NCBI RefSeq assembly: GCF_046250185.1 | Contig: NZ_CP176469.1 | Reading direction: 5' to 3' (one strand) | Length of the DNA: 64,000 bases | Source of the DNA: Litorimonas sp046250185 | Lineage (GTDB): Bacteria > Pseudomonadota > Alphaproteobacteria > Caulobacterales > Maricaulaceae | In this document: piece by piece, positions 51,930 through 61,619 of the stretch | Layout: each line of letters begins with the position of its first letter | Position numbering within the stretch: the first letter of the stretch is position 1 | Notes under the pieces: model-generated | What the model saw: only the letters and a program-made list of their open reading frames with translations | Databases searched by the model: none | What the model was told of the DNA's origin: nothing | Made by a program: the position numbers and the translations under genes

Positions 51930-52661
51930 CTAAAACTGGTCTTTTAGGGCGCGGCGACGGCCCAACTCATCGGCGCTACCCGCCGTAATGAATGGATTAG
52001 TCGCGCGTTCCGCAGCCACAGTCGTCGGCACAGTTGGCGTGCCTTTATCGCGTAACGCTTGCGCCGCCCGCTGCGCGGCTGCCATCGCCGCATTATTTGG
52101 CTCGACATGACGTGCGAATTTGGCGTTCGATAACGTATATTCATGCGCACAATACAGCGCGGTATCGTCTGGCAGAGCCATGATCTTGGCAAGGCTATCA
52201 TGCATTTGCGCGGGCGAGCCTTCAAATAACCGCCCGCAGCCCATGACGAAAATCGTATCGCCGACAAAGGCCGCCTGCGCGTCAGGAACATAAAAAATAA
52301 TATGATCCAGTGTGTGCCCGGGCGTGTGCATCACCTCGACCCTATATGTGCCGAGCGTAAATTCGTCCCCCTCGCCCACGCCGCGATCGAGGCCTGGAAT
52401 ACGGCCCTCCATCATATTCGGGCCAGTTATGCGGACATTGTGGCTCTCTTTCAGCGCGAGATTGCCGCCTGTGTGATCCCAGTGATGATGCGTGTTCCAA
52501 ATGTCAGTCAGCGTCCAGCCGCGCGACTGGCACTGCCGCAAAATCTCTTGAGAGTCTGGCGTATCAATCGCAGCTGTCTCGCCCGATTGCGGATCATGGA
52601 TCAACAAGCCGTAATTATCCTGCAAGCAGGGGAAGAGTGCGATTTGGAGGTCTGACGTCAT
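51930..52661 (-). CDS. gloB: Hydroxyacylglutathione hydrolase (glyoxalase II)
   Basis: 243 residues of the metallo-beta-lactamase fold. The metal motif is THHHWDHTGGN near 57, with further ligands in HTPGHT near 114, GDTIFVMGCGRLFEG near 132, and CAHEYTLSN near 171. It hydrolyses S-D-lactoylglutathione to lactate in methylglyoxal detoxification. It stands alone between the Arg-rich protein and the coiled-coil protein genes. Confidence 0.94.
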   Translation of the reverse strand: MTSDLQIALFPCLQDNYGLLIHDPQSGETAAIDTPDSQEILRQCQSRGWTLTDIWNTHHHWDHTGGNLALKESHNVRITGPNMMEGRIPGLDRGVGEGDEFTLGTYRVEVMHTPGHTLDHIIFYVPDAQAAFVGDTIFVMGCGRLFEGSPAQMHDSLAKIMALPDDTALYCAHEYTLSNAKFARHVEPNNAAMAAAQRAAQALRDKGTPTVPTTVAAERATNPFITAGSADELGRRRALKDQF

Positions 52662-52713
52662 GCCTTAGCCTACGCCGAAATAACCTATACTTCAACGCGA
52701 CGAAATATAGGCG

Positions 52714-55700
52714 CTATTCGGCGCGAAACTTGACAGTCTTGACGTTTTCAACGGTGTCCACAGCCACACCGTCAATCGTGCGGGGTGAGAACTCCAGTCG
52801 CTCTATAGTGTCTCGCGCTTCTGTCCCAAATGCGTCTGAATAGCGACCATCATAGCTGTTATCGATCACGCGTACATTTTGTGTCTTCCCGTTTGCATCT
52901 ATATCGTAGCCAATTTTGACTTCGACATTTTCCCAAATCCCGCGCTTTGCCGCAATTCTGGGATAGCTTATGGATGCCGTATTCAAAAGCTTTGGCATGA
53001 CGATGACAGGCTCAACGACAGGCGCAGCTTCGGGCTCTATCGTGACAGGGTCTATCGTCGAAGGCGGCGTAATCATCGTTGCCATAGCGGTTTCTACGAC
53101 AGGTTCAGGTGCGGGCTCGGTGATTGTCGCCGCAGCAGGTTCGCTCGGCTGAATATAGGCAGGCGCTACCGTGGCGGGCAGCGTATCAATGATAACGGCG
53201 GTTGTCGGAGCGGGATAAACCTCACCGCCCATCGCAGACGTGTCCAACGTCGTCGGTAAGTCTAGCGCTGCACTTTGGACGACTGGCGCAATCGGCTCTG
53301 GCGCGGCGAACATAGCTTGCTCGGTTATAGCAGGCTCAGCCAGTCCCGCAGATCTGAGCTCACGCAAAAACTCGCCCGAAATCTCTGTACTCTCTTCAAG
53401 TCCGAATAGCGTCTTAAACTCGCGAATAGCGGCGAGCGTGTCAGGCGTTTGCTCCCCATTGATGTCGCCTGAATACATGCCGAGTGTCGCCAAGCGCGTC
53501 TGCACATCGCTCGTTAGTTCAGGGTAATTCGTGGGAGCGTCGGCCTCCTCATTGTTGGCAACTTCATTGTTGGCGACTTTGGCCTCAACTTGGGGTGTTT
53601 CTATTATCACAACTTCCGGAGTGATTTCCGGCGCGGGTGCAGCTTTCGCTTTCGGGGTAGACGCATCAATTTTCGGCGATGGCGCGATAGGTTTAGCAAC
53701 GCTGATTTTTGGGCGAGGCACGATTAACTCGGCTGTCTTTTCAGGCTTTGGAATTTCAGCTGTGGCAGTCTTAATGTCTGACTCAATATCTGCAGTTTTC
53801 ACTTCGGCCGCTTCGGGCGCGATCTCATTGGCAAGCGCCGCGGAAGTTTCAATGACTGATGCGGGGGCCTCCACCACTGGCGCGATGGGAGCCGCTTTCG
53901 CCACGGCACTCGCAACGTCCATGGGAGCCGCTTTTTCCGTCGCAGCCAAGGTTATAGAGGCTGGACGGTTAGACGCGCTATAGGCCATGATCGACCCAGC
54001 ACCGATCACAACAGCTATAGCAAGCAACCCGACGCCCTGCTTCTGTGACACCTTTGGCAAGTCAATATCGGGCATGGTAATATGCGGCATCTTCATATCT
54101 GGCGCAGATAATTTTGGAGAAATTTTCGGCAGGCTGAACCCCGCGATTTTCTCCCCAAACCGTGTACGTAAGGACGGCGTATCGTCGATGGGAAAGACTT
54201 TTGTGGCTGTCGGCTGCGCCAAGGCGGAGGGCGAGCGTAGCTTTAATTTCATTGACGGCCCGCCGGTCAGGGCATCTGACTCGCCCGCTGTCAGCTCAGA
54301 GATTTCGGCTAAGGTCGACGGGTCTTCTCCTGCCATCAATTTCGATACACTTGTGCGGTGATCTGCGGCGCGATTGGATAAGTCCTCAATCGCCTGACGC
54401 GTTGCCTCAATTTGAATTTCAAGCGATTGCGCGGTCTCGTCCGCTTGCTTGGCCTCGAGGCGCAGAGTTTCAAGTTGCTCGCGGGTAGAGGACAGCTTTA
54501 GCGACACGTTTTCAAACTCCGCCTCGTGGCGTTGCGTGATAGCATATTGCGCTTGCTTGGCAGCGAGTTGATCATCAAATGCTGATCCTGTGCGCGCCAA
54601 TGCGGCCTCAATATCTGTCTTTTCTAGCTTGAGGTCTTCCCACGCTTCCTTCTTCATCGCGGCCATAGCAATCGCCGCTTCGGCAGCGCGTTGGGCGTCG
54701 TGATAGGCAGTTTCGGCGCTAAATAAACGCGTATCGAGCGTTTCGTGCTGCGCCTTTACATCCGTTGCACGACGTGTCGCCAGGTCGAGTTCAGTTTCGG
54801 CCGCGTTTAAATTCGCTTTTGCTTTGTCCAAGACAGCCGCTTTTTTCTCTGCCAGATCAGAAAGCTTCGCCTCGGTTTCGTGTATTTTCTCAACACTGGC
54901 CTCGCGTTGCGCTGTGGCCTCGCGCGCGACATTGGCGTCTGTCAGCAACGTGTCGAGGCGCAGCGCCAAAGTCTGCTTTTCATTCTCCGTCACATCAATC
55001 GCTGCTTGGTAGCGTTTAATCGCTGCCGCACGTTCCGCTGCCTTGCGCGCCGCCAATTCACGAGCGCGGGCCGCTTCGATACGGCGCTGTTCTTCTGCCT
55101 GACGCTCGGCTTCAATGCGTTGTTCTTCAGCGACACGGCGCATTTCGTCTTGCTGCAGCTTCTCTGCTTCTTCAAAAGCGCGGGCCGCATGTTCCATCTC
55201 GGCGATCCGCGCCATTTCCATTTGCAACGCCGCTTCTGCCTCTTTCGCCGCAGCCAGCGCTTTGCGTTGCGCTTCCTCTTTCGCCGCCGAGGCCGCGTCC
55301 ATTTTTGCTTTATAGTTTTCGGCCATGCGCTTAGCTTCTGCCGCGCGAATTTCCGTTTCAGACGCATTTGATGGGACAGGCGCAACGGTTTTGCGGGCGA
55401 AGCGAGAGAGCAAGCCTTTGCCAGCCTCAGCGGTTTCGGATTTTAGAGCCACATCTTCGGGCTGCAGAGTCACCTCTGCCCAGCTTAATGTGTGGGTCAG
55501 CGCGAGTTCTGGCGAATGAAGTTTTACTCTGTCACCCACAGCAATGTCGCGGGCAAATTCGCTTGGGATTTCCAGTTCAGTCCCACCATCCTTTTGGACG
55601 CAATCCAGCAATGTCCCTTTTTCGTCCAATGACCAACCTACGGGGGACAGCCAATAAGTCGTATCGCTCCCTGGTGTTGTTTTGGAGAGCTTAACCAATA

Positions 55701-55803
55701 TCTGGCTGGCCTCCATCGATTGGGAGAGTCGCAGGCGGTGATGCCCCGCGACTTGCGACATGGCGGGTGTAGTAGATGATGATGTGGAAGGCGTCTGGCC
55801 CAT
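52714..55803 (-). CDS. Coiled-coil inner-membrane protein with peptidoglycan-binding and TonB-like C-terminus
   Basis: 1029 residues. Parts in order: an unknown N-terminal domain (about 15-115, WLSPVGWSLDEKG), a long coiled coil of Ala, Glu, Arg and Lys (about 130-500), a membrane helix (about 588-610, LLAIAVVIGAGSIMAYSA), a Pro/Ala/Glu-rich periplasmic spacer, a PG_binding_1-type segment (about 755-815, TLGMYSGDINGEQTPDT), and a TonB C-terminal domain (about 943-1028, AKRGIWENVEVKIGYDIDANG). The start moves from 55833 to ATG 55803, with AGGGG 7 nt before it. The protein would tie the cytoplasm to the wall and outer membrane. The combination is unusual for an energy transducer; ExbB/ExbD partners are not in the window. 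Confidence 0.78.
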   Translation of the reverse strand: MGQTPSTSSSTTPAMSQVAGHHRLRLSQSMEASQILVKLSKTTPGSDTTYWLSPVGWSLDEKGTLLDCVQKDGGTELEIPSEFARDIAVGDRVKLHSPELALTHTLSWAEVTLQPEDVALKSETAEAGKGLLSRFARKTVAPVPSNASETEIRAAEAKRMAENYKAKMDAASAAKEEAQRKALAAAKEAEAALQMEMARIAEMEHAARAFEEAEKLQQDEMRRVAEEQRIEAERQAEEQRRIEAARARELAARKAAERAAAIKRYQAAIDVTENEKQTLALRLDTLLTDANVAREATAQREASVEKIHETEAKLSDLAEKKAAVLDKAKANLNAAETELDLATRRATDVKAQHETLDTRLFSAETAYHDAQRAAEAAIAMAAMKKEAWEDLKLEKTDIEAALARTGSAFDDQLAAKQAQYAITQRHEAEFENVSLKLSSTREQLETLRLEAKQADETAQSLEIQIEATRQAIEDLSNRAADHRTSVSKLMAGEDPSTLAEISELTAGESDALTGGPSMKLKLRSPSALAQPTATKVFPIDDTPSLRTRFGEKIAGFSLPKISPKLSAPDMKMPHITMPDIDLPKVSQKQGVGLLAIAVVIGAGSIMAYSASNRPASITLAATEKAAPMDVASAVAKAAPIAPVVEAPASVIETSAALANEIAPEAAEVKTADIESDIKTATAEIPKPEKTAELIVPRPKISVAKPIAPSPKIDASTPKAKAAPAPEITPEVVIIETPQVEAKVANNEVANNEEADAPTNYPELTSDVQTRLATLGMYSGDINGEQTPDTLAAIREFKTLFGLEESTEISGEFLRELRSAGLAEPAITEQAMFAAPEPIAPVVQSAALDLPTTLDTSAMGGEVYPAPTTAVIIDTLPATVAPAYIQPSEPAAATITEPAPEPVVETAMATMITPPSTIDPVTIEPEAAPVVEPVIVMPKLLNTASISYPRIAAKRGIWENVEVKIGYDIDANGKTQNVRVIDNSYDGRYSDAFGTEARDTIERLEFSPRTIDGVAVDTVENVKTVKFRAE

Positions 55804-55876
55804 GGTGCGTCCCCTAAGAATAAGCAGGGACACAAAGACAAAACTTCATCACTTAGGCAAGAGTATACACTACAAA

Positions 55877-55904
55877 TTGTGGATAACTTACAAATCATCC
55901 ACAA
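55877..55904. promoter_or_regulatory. Inverted repeat of DnaA-box type
   Basis: TTGTGGAT-N12-ATCCACAA. The left arm contains TGTGGATAA, the reverse complement of the DnaA box TTATCCACA; the right arm has one mismatch. It lies 74 nt before the start of the coiled-coil gene. Confidence 0.45.
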
Positions 55905-55956
55905 GATATAGATTTAGGGACCATTACGAGCATGAGCCGCACAATGAAAAATGGCG

Positions 55957-56631
55957 TTACTTAATCTTTACAGACGCCATGAAATTTGAATCCTTTTTGA
56001 CAGATTTTGGCGAGCCATAGACTGTTATTTGTCCCATGCCTGCGGCGTCGGCATCAACGGACTCGGACGCATAAACATTGGCTTCGCCCATGCCGGCCAA
56101 ATCCACTGTTACGTCGCGACAGGTCAAATCCTGCGCATTCACTTCGCCGATCCCCGCCATATCCAGCGTCATAGACTGACAGCTTCCGCTTAAAGTCAGC
56201 TCCGTTATCCCAGCAATATCGAGGTCTAACTCTGCATCGACCAAACCCGTCACATCGCCCACTGCAATTCCAGCGACGTCGAGGCTAGTGAGGCTGGGCA
56301 AAGTGATTTCGGCGAAGACCTCCTGGCGGTCGCCCATATTCCAGTTTTTCTTCTTCTCTTTCGTGCCCAGCACAAGTGTGTCACCCTCTTGGCGCACATC
56401 CATGAATTTGACTTCCTTATCAGCGCCAGATGTCGTCACAGAAAACGTCTCGCCGATTTTAACATCGATATGATAGACGCCTGACACTTCAATTTTATCG
56501 AAGTCTTTGAGATCATGCACCTGCAAATTTTCGGGCGCCTCATTTGTGTCATGAGCTTGGGCAGCTATAGGCACGGCCATCAAAGCCGTGGTCATGGCTG
56601 CAGCGGCAAGCAGGGATTTAGCAAAAAACAT
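55957..56631 (-). CDS. GIN-domain (DUF2807) secreted protein
   Basis: 224 residues. A signal peptide ends near 26 (AQAHD). The rest is a DUF2807/GIN repeat beta-helix (about 45-215) with turns such as LDVAGIAVGDVTG, LSGSCQSMTLDMAGIGEVN and VDLAGMGEANVYAS. GGAGA precedes the ATG by 5 nt. Two Cys in the middle may form a disulfide. The family is common in Bacteroidetes and proteobacteria and its role is unknown. Confidence 0.85.
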   Translation of the reverse strand: MFFAKSLLAAAAMTTALMAVPIAAQAHDTNEAPENLQVHDLKDFDKIEVSGVYHIDVKIGETFSVTTSGADKEVKFMDVRQEGDTLVLGTKEKKKNWNMGDRQEVFAEITLPSLTSLDVAGIAVGDVTGLVDAELDLDIAGITELTLSGSCQSMTLDMAGIGEVNAQDLTCRDVTVDLAGMGEANVYASESVDADAAGMGQITVYGSPKSVKKDSNFMASVKIK

Positions 56632-56747
56632 AGAACTCTCCTTTTATTATTGATTATCAATAAGGAAAGGCCGTCGAGAGTCAAGATAATTATCGAAAAA
56701 CAATAATATCTCATCTATTCATGTGCTTGAAGTAGACGTTTCAAAAA

Positions 56748-56784
56748 TAAAAAACCCGCCGCCAGATCACTCAGGGGCGGGTTT
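56748..56784 (-). terminator. Rho-independent terminator of clpS-clpA
   Basis: AAACCCGCC pairs with GGCGGGTTT around a 15-nt loop, followed on the minus strand by a run of T (with one A). It lies 25 nt after the clpA stop. Confidence 0.85.
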
Positions 56785-56808
56785 AGGTTTTAATATTGTG
56801 GGCTAAGC

Positions 56809-59139
56809 CTAAGCGTCAGCTTTGGGGCTTGGACTTGGTAGTCCTTTGCCTTTGGACGGGCCTTCTAACTTTTGCTTGGCGGGCGGGACGATTTTGAAGG
56901 TGAGGTTTTCTTTCTTCTTATCGACACCCACTTTGACCAAGCCGCCTGTTTTCAGCTTGCCAAACAAGATTTCATCCGCGAGCGGCTTCTTGATATATTC
57001 TTGGATCGCACGGCCCAGCGGACGCGCGCCATAGCGCTTATCATAGCCTTTATTCGCGAGCCAAGTATTGGCACCTTTGGACAGTTCGAATTCGATCTTC
57101 CGCTCAGACAGTTGAGCTTCGAGCTGGATCACGAACTTATCGACGACCTTCGCAATATCGCTCGGAGAGAGCGGCGCGAAGGCGACAATAGCGTCGAGGC
57201 GATTACGGAATTCAGGCGTGAAACGACGCTTGATCGCTTCGCTCTGCTCGTCCTCTTTCAACCCACGACCAAAGCCAATTTCAGCCTTCGCAGCGTCCGC
57301 CGCGCCCGCATTGGTCGTCATAATAATGATGACATTGCGGAAATCGACTTTGCGGCCATTGGCGTCTGTCAGGAAGCCATTATCCATCACCTGCAATAAA
57401 ATATTGTAGATGTCAGGATGCGCCTTCTCGATTTCATCGAGCAGCAACACGCTGTGCGGGTTCTGATTGACTTGATCCGTCAGAAGACCACCTTGATCAT
57501 AACCGACATAGCCAGGAGGCGCCCCGATCAAGCGCGACACGGTATGACGCTCCATATATTCGGACATGTCAAAGCGCAGAAGCTCCAAGCCTTGCGTCAT
57601 AGCAAGCTGCCGCGCAACTTCGGTTTTACCCACGCCCGTTGGACCCGCAAACAAATAAGAGCCAATCGGCTTATTCGGCTCACGCAAACCTGCACGGGCG
57701 AGTTTCACGGCTGCCGCAACTTGCTCAATCGCGTTATCTTGACCGAACACGACCCGTTTGAGGTCCATTGGCAGAGACTTGAGCGCCTTCTCGTCATCGC
57801 GAGAAATAGATTTTGGCGGGATGCGAGCGATCTTCGCAATCACGGATTCGATCTCTTTAATCCCAATCTTCTTATTGCGCTTCTTTTCCTCAACCAGCTT
57901 TGTGCGAGCCCCAGCCTCGTCGATAATATCGATGGCTTTGTCAGGCAGTTTGCGGTCAGTGATGTGTCGCACAGATAAATCGACCGCGCCTTGCACAGCT
58001 TCATTCGTGTATTTCACATCGTGGAATTCCTCGAAATATGACTTGAGACCCATCAGGATTTTCACGGCATCTTCCGACGTCGGTTCACCGACATCAATCT
58101 TGAGGAAGCGACGTGATAGCGCACGGTCTTTCTCAAAATGCTGGCGGTATTCCTTATAGGTCGTGGACCCCATGCAACGCAGCTTACCCGACTGCAAAGC
58201 GGGCTTGAGCAAGTTAGACGCGTCCATCGCTCCGCCAGAGGTCGCACCAGCGCCAATGATCGTATGGATCTCGTCAATAAAGAGAATCGCGCCGGGCGTG
58301 TCCTGCAACTTGTTCATGACGGCCTTCAACCGCTCTTCAAAGTCACCACGGTAGCGCGTACCCGCCAGCAATGCACCCATATCAAGTGAGAAAATCGTCG
58401 CGTCTTTCAACACATCAGGCACTTTCTCATTCACGATACGGCGGGCAATACCCTCAGCAATGGCCGTCTTACCAACGCCAGGATCACCCACGAGCAGCGG
58501 GTTATTCTTGCGGCGGCGCGATAGCACCATGATGCAGCGCTCAACCTCATCATCGCGGCCAATCAGCGGATCAATATCCCCTTCTTTGGCTTTTTGGTTG
58601 AGGTTGACCGTGAATTCTTTCAGCGGATCTTTTTGCTTCGCTTCTTCGCTATCGCCATCAGGGCCAGACCCTTGGATCGGCTTAGACACGGAGGCATCGC
58701 CATTCTTGCTGATACCATGGCTGATATAATTGACCGCGTCATAGCGCGTCATATCCCGTTCTTGCAGGAAGTAGACAGCGTGGCTCTCGCGTTCTGCAAA
58801 TAGCGCAACCAACGCATTCGCGCCCGTTACTTCTTCGCGCCCAGAGCTTTGGACGTGAATAACGGCGCGTTGAATGACGCGGTGAAAGCCCGCCGTTGGA
58901 CGGGCTTCTTCAAAATCTTCGACAACTAGCGAGGCCAGCTCTTCATCAAGATAGCGCTCGACGTCCGCGCGCAGAGGCGCAATGTCGACATCGCACGCTG
59001 TGATAACGGCGGCCGCATCTTTGTCGTCTAGCAAGGCCAGCAATAAATGCTCCAGCGTTGCCAATTCATGTTTTCTGTCCGTAGCAAGCGTGAGCGCACG
59101 GTGAATGGTCTCTTCTAAGACAGGAGAAAATGATGCCAT
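56809..59139 (-). CDS. clpA: ATP-dependent Clp protease ATP-binding subunit ClpA
   Basis: 776 residues: Clp N-domain (about 1-145), AAA module 1 with GDPGVGKTAIAEG near 220, AAA module 2 with GPTGVGKTEVARQ near 500, and a C-terminal D2-small domain. ClpA unfolds substrates and feeds them to ClpP. The frame reaches 59190, but AAGGAAA 6 nt before ATG 59139 and the family start MASFSPVLEE fix the start. clpS lies 37 bp upstream. Confidence 0.97.
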   Translation of the reverse strand: MASFSPVLEETIHRALTLATDRKHELATLEHLLLALLDDKDAAAVITACDVDIAPLRADVERYLDEELASLVVEDFEEARPTAGFHRVIQRAVIHVQSSGREEVTGANALVALFAERESHAVYFLQERDMTRYDAVNYISHGISKNGDASVSKPIQGSGPDGDSEEAKQKDPLKEFTVNLNQKAKEGDIDPLIGRDDEVERCIMVLSRRRKNNPLLVGDPGVGKTAIAEGIARRIVNEKVPDVLKDATIFSLDMGALLAGTRYRGDFEERLKAVMNKLQDTPGAILFIDEIHTIIGAGATSGGAMDASNLLKPALQSGKLRCMGSTTYKEYRQHFEKDRALSRRFLKIDVGEPTSEDAVKILMGLKSYFEEFHDVKYTNEAVQGAVDLSVRHITDRKLPDKAIDIIDEAGARTKLVEEKKRNKKIGIKEIESVIAKIARIPPKSISRDDEKALKSLPMDLKRVVFGQDNAIEQVAAAVKLARAGLREPNKPIGSYLFAGPTGVGKTEVARQLAMTQGLELLRFDMSEYMERHTVSRLIGAPPGYVGYDQGGLLTDQVNQNPHSVLLLDEIEKAHPDIYNILLQVMDNGFLTDANGRKVDFRNVIIIMTTNAGAADAAKAEIGFGRGLKEDEQSEAIKRRFTPEFRNRLDAIVAFAPLSPSDIAKVVDKFVIQLEAQLSERKIEFELSKGANTWLANKGYDKRYGARPLGRAIQEYIKKPLADEILFGKLKTGGLVKVGVDKKKENLTFKIVPPAKQKLEGPSKGKGLPSPSPKADA

Positions 59140-59176
59140 TATAGTTTCCTTTCGAAAGAGATATGTCGGAACGCTC

Positions 59177-59506
59177 TCATGTTTTTTCAAGTGTGCATTG
59201 CAGCGGGTGTTGTGCGCGTTTTGCCGCGTCCATCACCTGCGCCACTTTGGTTTCTGCGACTTCAAAGGTATATACGCCGCACGTGCCAATTCCGGTCTGA
59301 TGCACGTTGAGCATTATTTGTGTCGCTTCTTCGGATGTTTTCTTGAAAATCCCCATGAGGATAGAGACCACAAACTCCATCGGCGTGTAGTCATCATTCA
59401 TCAGCAGTACGCGATACATGGACGGCTTTTTCGTCTGCGTCCGCTCTTTGGTGGCAACGCCGCGTTCCGGTGGAGCGTTCTCGTCCCCCTTCTCCGGATC
59501 AGACAT
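59177..59506 (-). CDS. clpS: ClpS adaptor protein
   Basis: 109 residues with the ClpS core YRVLLMNDDYTPMEFVV near 32-48 and a conserved TCGVYTFEVAETKV near 78, ending HPLQCTLEKT. ClpS binds ClpA and delivers N-end-rule substrates. The frame begins at 59539. ATG 59506 has GGAA at 6-nt spacing; ATG 59536 also has a good GGAG site, so the N-terminus is open by up to 11 residues. It is transcribed with clpA. Confidence 0.94.
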   Translation of the reverse strand: MSDPEKGDENAPPERGVATKERTQTKKPSMYRVLLMNDDYTPMEFVVSILMGIFKKTSEEATQIMLNVHQTGIGTCGVYTFEVAETKVAQVMDAAKRAQHPLQCTLEKT

Positions 59507-59663
59507 CGTGATTTCCAAATAAAATAGCGATTCCATCATAGCTCCTAAGCTATGTATTATTACGCCACATTAAAAGGGGCAGACTTGCGACAATCGCGAC
59601 TAGCTTGTGAGTTATTGGCGATGTGCCGCGCGCGCAGCTTTGATAATTACGCTACGATCCAGC

Positions 59664-60305
59664 CTAAAATGATGTTTCAACAGGCTTTTTAGATTTAGGG
59701 AGAGCGGCGTCTACCGCCTTTTTCAAGGCAGCCTGAAAATCATCATTATTGATCTCTTGCGATAAGGTAAGACTGTAATCGCCGTCACTGCCCTCTGATT
59801 CTAACGACTCAGACGATTGAATACCGTCAATCGACATTTCTGGCTCACCTATCCAAATTTGACCGCCATTTCTTAGTGGCTCAGGTTCGGCTTCCCCGTA
59901 TTTTGAAATGGCCTTTTTAAAAAACACGTCTTGCGTCAAAGTATCATCAAAAATGAAATAGTTGACGCCATTCACATATTCACCACTGGGGTAAGACAAG
60001 AATGAGATTGAAACCTCTTCTCGTTCACCTTTAGCAAACAACATAGCTGCGATGGCACCCCGTGGCCTCCGCGGAAGATCTTCGCCAAGTTTTTCTTTCA
60101 CAGACTGCTCAAAACTGATGCCGTTGACGATATATGGTCCATATGGACCACCTTTCTGCTCAAAACCTTTATCTGTGACGGCCGCTTCAGCCTGCTCTGG
60201 CGTCATACCGAGCTTCACGCCCGCAATGTCGAAATCCTGTGCAAATACTTGGCCGCTCATCGCCAATGCGCAGAGGCCTAAAAATGTAGCAGGTAACTTT
60301 TGCAT
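59664..60305 (-). CDS. Secreted protein of unknown function
   Basis: 213 residues. A signal peptide ends near 22 (GQVFAQ). It starts FDIAGVKLGMTPEQAEAAV, a pattern seen in secreted proteins that carry a 'KLGMTP' or 'lytic-like' N-terminal repeat, and has no known catalytic motif. AGGATG-type ribosome site 8 nt before ATG 60305; the longer frame to 60395 is rejected. The C-terminal part ends in a basic KSKKPVETSF tail. It is divergent from the carboxypeptidase gene by about 130 bp. Confidence 0.75.
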   Translation of the reverse strand: MQKLPATFLGLCALAMSGQVFAQDFDIAGVKLGMTPEQAEAAVTDKGFEQKGGPYGPYIVNGISFEQSVKEKLGEDLPRRPRGAIAAMLFAKGEREEVSISFLSYPSGEYVNGVNYFIFDDTLTQDVFFKKAISKYGEAEPEPLRNGGQIWIGEPEMSIDGIQSSESLESEGSDGDYSLTLSQEINNDDFQAALKKAVDAALPKSKKPVETSF

Positions 60306-60433
60306 GGGGTCATCCTTTAGAGTTCTAATTGTAAATGACCTTAATGCGTTTACTTCCAATAGCAAGTTGGCGGAGTGCAATAGCTTAACAGCCATTAACC
60401 ATAGTTAAAGACTTCTGACCGTATCAGCAGACC

Positions 60434-61588
60434 ATGTTGCGCGCGGCCTTTTTTGTGATTCTGGCGTGGTGCATGGCGATCCCTGCCATGGCCGAAAACC
60501 GCTATGCGTCGATCATTGTGGACGCGGACACGCTGGAAGTCCTCCATGCCCGTCAGATTGACGAATTACGATACCCAGCTTCGCTGACGAAAGTCATGAC
60601 GCTCTACCTGGCATTTGATGCGTTGGACCGGGGTGAGTTGCGGCTGGATCAAGCCCTGCCCGTCTCGCGCAATGCCGCCCGCACGCCACCTGTCAAAATG
60701 GGTGTGAAAACTGGTCAATCGATCAAGGTTGATACGCTCATTCAGTCTATTGCCGTGCGCAGCTCGAATGACGCAGCTGTCGTATTGGCCGAAGCCCTCG
60801 CAGGGACAGAGGAAAAATTCGCCGCTCAGATGACCGCCAAAGCGCGGGAACTGGGCATGATGCGCACGACATTTATGACGCCTAACGGCCTGCCCCACCC
60901 CGATCAGCAAACCACAGCCCGCGATATGGCAAAGCTTGCCAGCGCCATCCTGACCCATCACGGGGACCGCTATCATTACTTCGGACAAACGCATTTTCGC
61001 GGCAAGTCTAACACGAACAAGCTGCTCGCGACGCGCCCGGATGTGGACGGGTTCAAGACAGGCTATACCCGCGCAAGCGGCTACAACCTCATGGTATCTG
61101 CTAAGCGTGACGGTCGGCGCCTTATCGCGATTGTTTTGGGCGGGGCCAGCACGGATAGCCGCAACCAGCATATGTCTGACCTGATCGACCGTGGGTTCGA
61201 GGTTATGTCAACGCAAGCCCCACCTGTGATGATAGTCGAACGCAATAGTGCGCCCGCGACGCAAACCCCCGTCATTGTCCGTCTGCGGGGGCGAAATTCA
61301 GAGCTTATCCGCGTGCAAACGGCCGGCATCGCTATGCCAACAGCGCAAGCAGATGCCAAAGGCTGGACAGTCCAAATTAAAGATTTCAGCACGCCTATGG
61401 AGGCGGAAGCTACAGCGCAAGCACTCTCTGTCTTGGCAGGCGGCGGAGAGTTCCAGCCCCGAAGCGGGTTTGCAAATGGGCGAGCTGTCTATCACGCGCG
61501 CCTCACGGGCCTCTCGGCTCAATCGGCCCGCGCAGCTTGTGATGGCCTAAAGATTCCAAATCAGCGCTGCTGGGTGATTGCGCCCTAG
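60434..61588 (+). CDS. D-alanyl-D-alanine carboxypeptidase (S11) with SPOR-like tail
   Basis: 384 residues. A signal peptide ends near 20 (PAMAEN). The peptidase S11 motifs are SLTK (Ser50, Lys53), SSN (110-112) and KTG (208-210). A C-terminal stretch (about 310-384, WTVQIKDFSTPMEAEATAQ) looks like a SPOR domain, which binds denuded glycan at the division site. It trims the terminal D-Ala of stem peptides in the periplasm. The panC gene follows 31 bp later. Confidence 0.93.
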   Translation: MLRAAFFVILAWCMAIPAMAENRYASIIVDADTLEVLHARQIDELRYPASLTKVMTLYLAFDALDRGELRLDQALPVSRNAARTPPVKMGVKTGQSIKVDTLIQSIAVRSSNDAAVVLAEALAGTEEKFAAQMTAKARELGMMRTTFMTPNGLPHPDQQTTARDMAKLASAILTHHGDRYHYFGQTHFRGKSNTNKLLATRPDVDGFKTGYTRASGYNLMVSAKRDGRRLIAIVLGGASTDSRNQHMSDLIDRGFEVMSTQAPPVMIVERNSAPATQTPVIVRLRGRNSELIRVQTAGIAMPTAQADAKGWTVQIKDFSTPMEAEATAQALSVLAGGGEFQPRSGFANGRAVYHARLTGLSAQSARAACDGLKIPNQRCWVIAP

Positions 61589-61619
61589 AATAATCTCAAA
61601 TTTAGGCTAAACACGCGGC

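Noticed and set aside
55877..55904. Chromosome origin based on the DnaA-type boxes
   Set aside because: Only two boxes are present, without an unwinding element or usual origin neighbours such as dnaA, hemE or parA.
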